A DNA stretch of 64,000 nt from Piscinibacter sp. HJYY11. Its GTDB lineage: Bacteria; Pseudomonadota; Gammaproteobacteria; Burkholderiales; Burkholderiaceae_C. The notes beneath the pieces were generated by a model. The model did no database searches. It was not told the origin of the DNA and saw only the letters and a program-made list of their open reading frames with translations. The position numbers were made by a program, and so were the translations under genes. Shown here in pieces: positions 58,194 through 64,000 of the stretch (position 1 is the first letter of the stretch; every line of letters starts with the position of its first letter). The DNA is taken from assembly GCF_016735515.1 (NCBI RefSeq), contig NZ_JAERQZ010000001.1, positions 62,001 through 126,000 of the forward strand, in the 5' to 3' direction.

Positions 58194-60389
58194 ATGAACA
58201 TCGTCGCGGCAATTCCCGTCCTGGCGCAGGCTCAGCAACTGCTCGCCACCGGGCGCCATGCGGAAGGCGAGGCCCTGCTGCGGCCCTTGCTGCGTGTGAG
58301 TGCGCTGCGTGGCGAGGTGAACCATCTGCTCAGCATCGCTGCGCAGATGACGAAGCGGCTGGACGAGGGCCTCGCTCACGCGCGCCAGGCCGTCGCGGCA
58401 GCGCCCGAGGAAGCGCGCTTCCACTTCGTGCTCGGCCGCGCGTACAAGGCGTTAGCGCAGGTCGACGAGGCTGAGGCAGCTTACCGCGAGGCGTTGCGCC
58501 TTCAGCCCCGGTATGTGGATGCGCTCGTGAGCCTGGGTATCGTGCGCAAGCTGCGCGGCGATCTTGGCGGCGCTGTCGCGCTTTACGACCGGGCGCTCGA
58601 GCTCGATGCAAGCTGCGCGGCCGCCCACGCCAACAAGGCCGCCGCGCTGGCGCTGCAGACAGCGCTGAGCGCCGAAAACGGGGCGGATGATCCGCCCGGC
58701 GACGAGATCATCGAGGCGCAGGCGCGTGCGGTGCAGCTGGACCCCCACAACCCGGTTCTGTTGCGCAACCAGGGCGCGCTGTTGCTGCGGGCGCGCCGGC
58801 GTGTGGAGGCGGCGCAGGCGCTGAACCAGTCGCTCACGCACGATCCGTCGAACGTCGAGGCCTGCCTCAACCTCGCCTTCTGCTTGCGCGCACTCGGTGA
58901 CGCCAAGCTGGCGATCCAGGCCTTCGAGAAGTGGCTGCAGCACAACCGGCCCGACGCGGCGGTGATGCGCGCGCTCGCCGGCCTGCTCACACGGGAAGGG
59001 CGTGTGGACGAAGCGCTTTCGTGGGCAGGCCAGGCTGCGACGCTTGACCCCGACCCCTATGCATTGGTCCAGCTTGGCAGCACGCTGCTGCAATGCCGGC
59101 GCGTGGAAGAGGCGCTGGTGCACTGCCAGCGGGCGGTCGCTCTTTCCGGCGGACGGGCCGAGCTGTACCCCACGCTGCTGCTCGGCACGACCTACTGGCA
59201 TGAAGACCCGCAACCGGTCTTCGAGGCACATACCGCCTTCGGCCGCACGCTCAAGCGTGCGGAGCCCCGGCCCGCGTGGGCGCCGCTGGCACCTGGCGAG
59301 CGCTTGCGCGTGGGGTATGTGTCGGGTGACTTCGTGCGGCACTCGGTGTCGTATTTCATCGGCCCCTTGCTGGAGCACCACGACCGCTCGCGATTCGACG
59401 TCACCTGCTACCACAACCTGGCCTGGGGCGATGCGGTCACCGAGCGCTTCAAGTCCTACGGCCACCGCTGGGTGGAGTGCGAAGGGCTCACCGACGATCA
59501 ATTGCGCCGCCGCGTCGTCGCCGACGGCATCCACATCCTGGTCGATCTGGCAGGGCATACGACCAACTCCCGCGTCTTCATGTTCGCGCTGGGAGCAGCG
59601 CCGGTGCAGGTGAGCTACCTGGGCTATCCCACCATCAGCGGCGTGCCGGCAATCGACTTCCGCATCACCGACGCGGTGATCGACCCGGGCGACATGCCAC
59701 CGCTTGAATCCGAAAAGCCGCTGTGCCTGCCCCGCACGATGTTCTGCTACCGGCCCGACGAGGCGCCCGAGATCGCACCACCGCCGTATCTCCGTCGGGG
59801 CCATGTGACCTTCGGCTCCTTCAACAACATCGCCAAGGTCACCGACCACACGCTCGAACTTTGGGCGGCGGTGATGAACGCAGTGCCGGGCTCGCGCCTG
59901 CTGCTGAAGTCGTCGTCGATGGCGCAGGCCGGCAACCGGCGCAACATTGAATCCTTCATGGCTCAGCGTCGCATCTCGGCCGACCGGCTCGACCTGCGCG
60001 CCTGGATCGCCGGCAAGGCCAGCCACCTCGAGCTCTATAACGAGGTCGACGTGGCGCTCGACCCCTATCCCTACAACGGCGCCACCACCACTTGCGAAGC
60101 CTTGTGGATGGGGGTGCCGGTGGTGTCGCGGCGCGGTCGCACGCACACCTCGCGCATGGGGGCCTCCATCCTCGGCGCCATCGGCCGAGGCGAATGGGTG
60201 GCAGACAGCGACCAGGCCTATGTCGCCACCGCTGTGCGTCTTGCGAACGACGCAGAGTCCCTCGCGCAGTGGCGTGACGGTGCACGTCGGCACCTCGCAT
60301 CGGGCCCGCTCTTCCACGAGAAGGGCTTCACCCGTGACATCGAGGCCGCGCTGATGAAGGCCTGGTCGCTTGCGGGCCAGGCCGGGTAG
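58194..60389 (+). CDS. SPINDLY-type O-linked N-acetylglucosamine transferase with TPR repeats
   Basis: The 731-residue protein starts eight bases after the TpsB-like gene. TPR repeats fill about residues 1-345 (EARFHFVLGRAYKALAQVDE, EAYREAL-type helices, LNLAFCLRALGDAKLAIQAF). The catalytic OGT domain covers about 365-725: LRVGYVSGDFVRHSVSYFIG, ILVDLAGHTTNSRVFMFALG, APVQVSYLGYPTISG, FGSFNNIAKVTDHTLELWA, LDPYPYNGATTTCEALWMGV. The histidine and lysine-type residues of OGT are in place. It transfers GlcNAc or a related sugar to serine/threonine of proteins, probably in the cytoplasm and probably onto products of this locus. Confidence 0.93.
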   Translation: MNIVAAIPVLAQAQQLLATGRHAEGEALLRPLLRVSALRGEVNHLLSIAAQMTKRLDEGLAHARQAVAAAPEEARFHFVLGRAYKALAQVDEAEAAYREALRLQPRYVDALVSLGIVRKLRGDLGGAVALYDRALELDASCAAAHANKAAALALQTALSAENGADDPPGDEIIEAQARAVQLDPHNPVLLRNQGALLLRARRRVEAAQALNQSLTHDPSNVEACLNLAFCLRALGDAKLAIQAFEKWLQHNRPDAAVMRALAGLLTREGRVDEALSWAGQAATLDPDPYALVQLGSTLLQCRRVEEALVHCQRAVALSGGRAELYPTLLLGTTYWHEDPQPVFEAHTAFGRTLKRAEPRPAWAPLAPGERLRVGYVSGDFVRHSVSYFIGPLLEHHDRSRFDVTCYHNLAWGDAVTERFKSYGHRWVECEGLTDDQLRRRVVADGIHILVDLAGHTTNSRVFMFALGAAPVQVSYLGYPTISGVPAIDFRITDAVIDPGDMPPLESEKPLCLPRTMFCYRPDEAPEIAPPPYLRRGHVTFGSFNNIAKVTDHTLELWAAVMNAVPGSRLLLKSSSMAQAGNRRNIESFMAQRRISADRLDLRAWIAGKASHLELYNEVDVALDPYPYNGATTTCEALWMGVPVVSRRGRTHTSRMGASILGAIGRGEWVADSDQAYVATAVRLANDAESLAQWRDGARRHLASGPLFHEKGFTRDIEAALMKAWSLAGQAG

Positions 60390-60491
60390 TCCGAACGAGC
60401 CAGGCGGCGCCGAGACATCCGGCGATGTCTGCGCAGGACTAGGCTGAAGTAGCCACTCTCTCGGGTGCATGACACACGTCGACGACACAGC

Positions 60492-60506
60492 GCACTCCTA
60501 GAGTGC
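60492..60506. repeat. Short palindrome upstream of the PEP-CTERM gene
   Basis: GCACTC-CTA-GAGTGC (60492-60506) is a perfect 15-base dyad about 150 bases upstream of ATG 60656, in an otherwise unassigned 266-base intergenic region. It could be a regulator site. A second hairpin AGACATC-CGGC-GATGTCT at 60413-60430 follows the O-GlcNAc transferase gene but lacks a T tract. Confidence 0.4.
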
Positions 60507-60655
60507 CCGCTGTCGGAAGGTTCCCGCCTCAGGGAGGCACGCCGATGCGGCCAATGTCGTGGTTGTCGAGCGTTCCGCTGTCCCTCAGGGCGGGCTCGCG
60601 GTGCGGCGCGGGCTCAGTTGCGTTATCCACTTTCAAACCCAGGAGAGATCCTTTT

Positions 60656-61486
60656 ATGAAACTCAAGCTCAAGATGATCGCCGCCGCCGTGGCGATGGTG
60701 TCGGCCGCCGGCGCCAACGCGGCGCTCGTCGATGCCAGCACCGGCAACGGCAGCGTCGCGCTGCTCGCCGTCAACGTGTCGACCGGCGACTACTACATCC
60801 GCGACCTAGGCTTCCTGCTGAACGACTTCCTGCCCAGCAGCATCACGACCCGCCCGGGCGACGGCGCCGTCACCGGCACCCGCACGCCTGAAGCCGGTCT
60901 GCTGCTGAACAGCAGCAACACCGCCAATTTCTCCGACGCCTCTTTCTCCAGCTGGGTGGGCGGACAGAACGCCGCCGACATCCGTTGGCTGGTGACAGGT
61001 TCGGACTCTACGGCCAACTCCGGCGCTCAGAGCGTGCGCCGCGCCCTGGTGTCGTCCATCAACCCGGCTGAGACCGCCACCAACGGCAACATCGACGGCT
61101 ACACCGCTTCCGGCGCTGCAGGCGGCCTGTCGGCCTTCTTCGGCTCGGCCACCCTGTCGATGACGGGCACGGGTGCTCCGAGCAACTTCACGTCGAACTT
61201 CGGCCTGGGTGCCGACGGTCTGGCCAGCCTGGACCAAGCTGCCAGCCTGTTCTACTTCGCCCGCACGACCTACACCGGTAGCACCACGGTTCAGGCCGAA
61301 CGCACCCAGTACGGCAACTCGGCGGGCTTCGCTTCCATCACGCTCGAATCCGACGGCGATGTGGTTTACGCGCTTGCGCCGGCCGTCTCCGCCGTGCCGG
61401 TGCCGGCCGCCGTGTGGCTGCTCGGCAGCGGCCTGTTCGGCCTGGGCGCCATGGCGCGCCGTCGCAAGGCTGCAGCATTGGCCTGA
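60656..61486 (+). CDS. PEP-CTERM (VPLPA-type) exported protein
   Basis: ATG 60656 has an AGGAGAG ribosome binding site; the protein has 276 residues. A signal peptide (MKLKLKMIAAAVAMVSAAGA, cut after ANA) starts it. The body is small-residue, Ser/Thr and Asn rich without cysteine, suited to glycosylation. It ends with VPVPAAVWLLGSGLFGLGAM followed by ARRRKAAALA, a full PEP-CTERM sorting signal of the VPxPA subtype. An exosortase elsewhere in the genome should cut it. It lies directly after the glycosyltransferase, with its own promoter region. Confidence 0.92.
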   Translation: MKLKLKMIAAAVAMVSAAGANAALVDASTGNGSVALLAVNVSTGDYYIRDLGFLLNDFLPSSITTRPGDGAVTGTRTPEAGLLLNSSNTANFSDASFSSWVGGQNAADIRWLVTGSDSTANSGAQSVRRALVSSINPAETATNGNIDGYTASGAAGGLSAFFGSATLSMTGTGAPSNFTSNFGLGADGLASLDQAASLFYFARTTYTGSTTVQAERTQYGNSAGFASITLESDGDVVYALAPAVSAVPVPAAVWLLGSGLFGLGAMARRRKAAALA

Positions 61487-61542
61487 TGAGACTCGGGGCC
61501 TGATTCGTCCAAGGCCTCGCAATTTCCTTTTGCTTCTCTCAC

Positions 61543-61565
61543 CTGCCATGACAGTGTCATGGCAG
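61543..61565. promoter_or_regulatory. Pho-box-like 23-base palindrome upstream of the large exported protein
   Basis: CTGCCATGACA (61543-61553) and TGTCATGGCAG (61555-61565) are perfect inverted arms around one base. On the minus strand the same site reads CTGCCAT-GACA-CTGTCAT, the PhoB-box layout of two seven-base repeats with a four-base spacer, one mismatch to consensus. On the plus strand it reads CTGCCAT-GACA-GTGTCAT. It ends 53 bases before ATG 61619, a fitting activator position. Confidence 0.55.
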
Positions 61566-61618
61566 ACGGGAGCAGCTCGTCCAGATTCCGGTCGTCCACG
61601 CATTTACCAGGAAACACC

Positions 61619-63055
61619 ATGAAGCTCACCAAGATCTCCCTCGGCGTCGCTGCCGCCTGCGCCCTTCTGTCGGCCCCGGCGCACGCCCTGCTGGCCACCG
61701 CCTACACGAACACCGGCGAATTCACCGGCGACACGATGAACATCCGTGTCTCGGGCGCCACCGCCCAGGACCCGGGCCTGCTCGCTTCGGCCCTGCGCTA
61801 CTGCACGGCCGGCTCGATGACTCGCTACTCGATCAGCAACAACTTCGTCTACTTCTGCACTGCCAACACATCGCGCATCACCCCACGTGCCGGCGCCACG
61901 AAGGTCGCCTTCTACAAGTATTCGGTTGGCGGCTCCGGCGCTGGCGTGGGCCCCGTCAACGCGGCCACCCCGCTGCCCTTCCTCGACCTGACCCGCCTCG
62001 CCACGTCTTGCGCCGGCACCTCGTCGACCGCCGACGTCGACGGCACCGGTCCGCTGCCGACTTTCCAGGACATCGCTTGCGCCGGCGCTTCCAGCGCCCT
62101 GACCACCAACGCCGTGAGCTATATCGGCGTGTCGGACGTGGAGCCTCAATTCTTCGGCGGCCCTTCGACCTACAACAACCTTCGCGCCGAAGGTCTGGCG
62201 ACGGTGATCTTTGGTGTGCCCGTCACGCGCAACATCTATGAAGCCTTGCAAGGCGTGCAAGGCCTGACCGTCGGCGCGATCGACGAAGCCAACATGCCTT
62301 CGCTGACGCAAGGTCAAGTCACCTCGCTGTACACGCAGGAAGGCCAGACCTGGTCCGGTCTCACCGGCGCCACCGTGGGTGACGACATGGTCTACGTGGC
62401 CCGCCGTGCTGACAGCTCGGGAACGCAGAAGTCGTTCGAAGCCGTTGTCGCCCGCACGACGAACGGAACCGGCGGCGCTCGCCAGTGCCAGTCCGACGTG
62501 GAACCCTTCGTTTCCGGCCCCGCCGCGCTCGACAACACCGCCGCCAACAGCCTGTGCAACGGCAGCAACCTCGTGGTGAACGGCTCGGGCAGCGGCCAGG
62601 TGCTTGCCTGTCTGAACGCCCACCAGGCCGGTGGCCGTGGTGCCATTGGCACCATCTCGACCGAGTTCAAGCAGACCGCCGGTGGTTCGCTGCGCTTCGT
62701 CAAGATCAACGGCGCCGCTCCGACTCACGCCAACGTGGCCAGCGGCCGCTACACGCAATACACCGACGCGTCGCTGAACACTCGCATCGGCACCACGCTG
62801 CCGACGGCTTCAGCCGCTGGCTACAGCGCGTTCCTGACGGTGCTGAAGAACGACTTCGCCGACCCGGCCGTGATCTCGGTCATCAACGCCGGCAACCAGA
62901 CGTTCGGTCCGTCGGGACTGATGGCCCTCGATGCGCTCGAAGCCTCCATCCCCGCGCCCGACTTCACCGGCACTTCGGGCCGCAACCCCTGGTCACGTCT
63001 CGTGGGCGGCACGGACCTGAACAACTGCCAGCCGGGCAAGCTCGCAGCCTTCTGA
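61619..63055 (+). CDS. Large exported protein, possibly periplasmic-binding-protein (PstS)-like
   Basis: ATG 61619 (with CAGGAAAC upstream) gives 478 residues with a signal peptide cut after SAPAHA. The mature start reads NIRVSGATAQDPGLLASALR, then TKVAFYKYSVGGSGAGVGPV, a pattern reminiscent of the phosphate-binding loops of PstS-like proteins, but the match is distant. Cys residues come in likely disulfide pairs (RYCTAG/YFCTAN, TSCAG/IACAG, RQCQ/SLCNG, LACLN/NNCQ). There is no C-terminal anchor. It is a strong candidate for a secreted substrate of the locus, perhaps phosphate-controlled. Confidence 0.7.
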   Translation: MKLTKISLGVAAACALLSAPAHALLATAYTNTGEFTGDTMNIRVSGATAQDPGLLASALRYCTAGSMTRYSISNNFVYFCTANTSRITPRAGATKVAFYKYSVGGSGAGVGPVNAATPLPFLDLTRLATSCAGTSSTADVDGTGPLPTFQDIACAGASSALTTNAVSYIGVSDVEPQFFGGPSTYNNLRAEGLATVIFGVPVTRNIYEALQGVQGLTVGAIDEANMPSLTQGQVTSLYTQEGQTWSGLTGATVGDDMVYVARRADSSGTQKSFEAVVARTTNGTGGARQCQSDVEPFVSGPAALDNTAANSLCNGSNLVVNGSGSGQVLACLNAHQAGGRGAIGTISTEFKQTAGGSLRFVKINGAAPTHANVASGRYTQYTDASLNTRIGTTLPTASAAGYSAFLTVLKNDFADPAVISVINAGNQTFGPSGLMALDALEASIPAPDFTGTSGRNPWSRLVGGTDLNNCQPGKLAAF

Positions 63056-63107
63056 TCCGCTTGCCTCAGACCGCCTCTCGCGGGGCGGTTCCTTCCTCGT
63101 GAAGCCC

Positions 63108-63146
63108 GAGTCAGCGCTCTCGCAAGAGCGCTGACTCTTTTGTTTT
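63108..63146. terminator. Strong bidirectional terminator between the exported protein and the CHAD gene
   Basis: GAGTCAGCGCTCT (63108-63120) and AGAGCGCTGACTC (63125-63137) form a perfect 13-base stem with a CGCA loop and are followed by TTTTGTTTT. The hairpin overlaps the stop codon of the minus-strand CHAD gene (63111-63113), so it serves the plus-strand gene and covers the end of the other. Confidence 0.88.
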
Positions 63147-64000
63147 GAGCGGCGGGGGCCTGTCGCGCCAGAAGCGCTGGAGCTTGCGCATTCGTCGCAG
63201 CGCCTTGTGAGCCACGCGTGCGGTCGTCTCCAGGTGGCCGCGCAGATAGCCGGCAGCGAATTGCGCAGACGGGTCGGTCTTGGCATCACGTTGAAAGTGT
63301 TCGGCCGCGACGGTGCAATCGGCGTGGTGGCCGAGCGCTTCCTGCATCGGCTTGAGCGTGTCGACATAGGCATCCACCTCGTCTGCAGCCCACAGCAGTT
63401 GCGCAAACTCACTGAGGTAGCGCAGGCGCTTGAGCCGTTTGCGCACCGCATGCTGCTCGGTGGTCGACAGCGTCTCGAACACGCGCCCGGCGCGTTCGAC
63501 ACGGCGGTGCAGGCGCTGCAGTCGCTTGGCGAAGAGTTCAAGCACGGCCTCGTGCGACAGCGGGCTGAGCGACTCGTCGCTGTCGTGCAGGAGCGAGAGC
63601 AGGTGCAGCAGCGTCTGCTGGAGGGCGGGCGCGCGTGCGGCGGCCGTGGTGTCGACGGCGGTAGGTGCGTCCCACACCGTCTTGGGCGCACCGGCCGCCT
63701 CGAGCAAAGGCCGCACGGCGGCCGACACGGCTTCATGGTCGCGCTGCTCTCCCAACGTGCGGAAGGTCTTCGCCAGTGCAGATTCCCAGACTGGGTCGAT
63801 TCGAGGCCCCGTCTTGGCGAACTCTCGCAGGGCGGTGCGCAAACGGCGCAGGCCCACACGGGCCTGATGAATGTGCTCGTCGTCTGCCTGGCCTTCGGCG
63901 GCGATGCTGAGATTGGGCAGCACCTGCGCCAGCGTGTTGGCGAGCACCATGCGCAGCACCTGGGCGCCGGTGGCATTGGGCATCGAGGCAACGGCCCGCG
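63111..64000 (-). CDS. CHAD-domain protein, probably the C-terminal part of a CYTH-CHAD protein (partial)
   Basis: The frame is open to the right edge. An in-frame ATG at 63983 would give 290 residues, but the reading continues upstream (RAVAS-M), so a longer protein is likely. The CHAD histidines are visible: EHIHQARVGLRRLRTALREF near the start, QRDHEAVSAAV, AVRKRLKRLRYLSEFAQLLW, and GHHADCTVAAEHF. CHAD helices bind polyphosphate and often follow a CYTH triphosphatase domain, which would lie beyond the window. It ends in the shared terminator. Confidence 0.88.
   Translation of the reverse strand, partial: RAVASMPNATGAQVLRMVLANTLAQVLPNLSIAAEGQADDEHIHQARVGLRRLRTALREFAKTGPRIDPVWESALAKTFRTLGEQRDHEAVSAAVRPLLEAAGAPKTVWDAPTAVDTTAAARAPALQQTLLHLLSLLHDSDESLSPLSHEAVLELFAKRLQRLHRRVERAGRVFETLSTTEQHAVRKRLKRLRYLSEFAQLLWAADEVDAYVDTLKPMQEALGHHADCTVAAEHFQRDAKTDPSAQFAAGYLRGHLETTARVAHKALRRMRKLQRFWRDRPPPLKTKESALLRER

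Noticed and set aside
60390..60655. Sigma-54 promoter for the PEP-CTERM gene
   Set aside because: No GG-N10-GC pair with acceptable flanks was found in the upstream region.
1..64000. CRISPR array
   Set aside because: No regularly spaced direct repeats were noticed on reading the window.

Overview
The window is high-GC DNA from a betaproteobacterium, most likely a Burkholderiales member of the Rubrivivax/Leptothrix/Rhizobacter type. The pointers are strong GC bias at third codon positions, an imuA-imuB-dnaE2 mutagenesis operon under LexA-type boxes, VPLPA-type PEP-CTERM tails, an EpsA-like LuxR regulator, a T6SS vgrG island and a CYTH/CHAD-type protein. The genus is inference. No rRNA, tRNA or CRISPR array was found.

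Layout. (1) 1-9.4 kb is an accessory patchwork: the 5' part of an MmeI/YeeA-like DNA methyltransferase, an XRE regulator divergent from a transposase-like gene, a LuxR gene coupled to a small ORF, an orphan ECF sigma/FecR pair, a RAYT-related protein that has lost its HUH motif, an AlpA regulator and a small helix-hairpin-helix protein. (2) 9.4-15.2 kb is a T6SS cargo module: vgrG, a membrane/zinc-knuckle adaptor or effector, a separate AHH nuclease and an Imm11-like immunity gene. (3) 15.3-37 kb is rich in DNA-repair genes: a UvrD-like helicase and a DUF72 gene sharing one LexA box, LigD without Ku, a SRAP protein, and imuA-imuB-dnaE2 behind a second LexA box. Mixed in are two paralogous hybrid histidine kinases, a nitroreductase, a DUF3616 protein, a patatin, several small proteins and a decayed xthA/kinase chimera. 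(4) 37-45.5 kb holds a lipoprotein carboxylesterase, an EAL-CBS-GGDEF protein, a CorA/ZntB transporter, PhoD phosphatase and a WcaI-like glycosyltransferase. (5) 45.5-63.1 kb is a tightly coupled type II secretion-like locus: major pseudopilin, GspF, GspE, PilM/N/O-like platform proteins, a GspC/PilP-like protein, a lipoprotein secretin, two more pseudopilins and an EpsA-like regulator. After a terminator come a ribbon-helix-helix gene, a PEP-CTERM-like protein, a GspK-like pseudopilin, a TpsB/FhaC-type outer-membrane protein, a SPINDLY-type O-GlcNAc transferase, a PEP-CTERM protein and a large exported protein. (6) The right edge holds the C-terminal part of a CHAD protein.

How the genes may work together. 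The last 18 kb looks like one export system: an inner-membrane ATPase/pseudopilus machine with its own secretin, a second outer-membrane pore, a protein glycosyltransferase and at least two exported products. Pho-box-like sites before the large exported protein and before phoD suggest a phosphate-starvation link, which is inference. Prepilin peptidase, exosortase, Ku and a TpsA substrate are not in the window.
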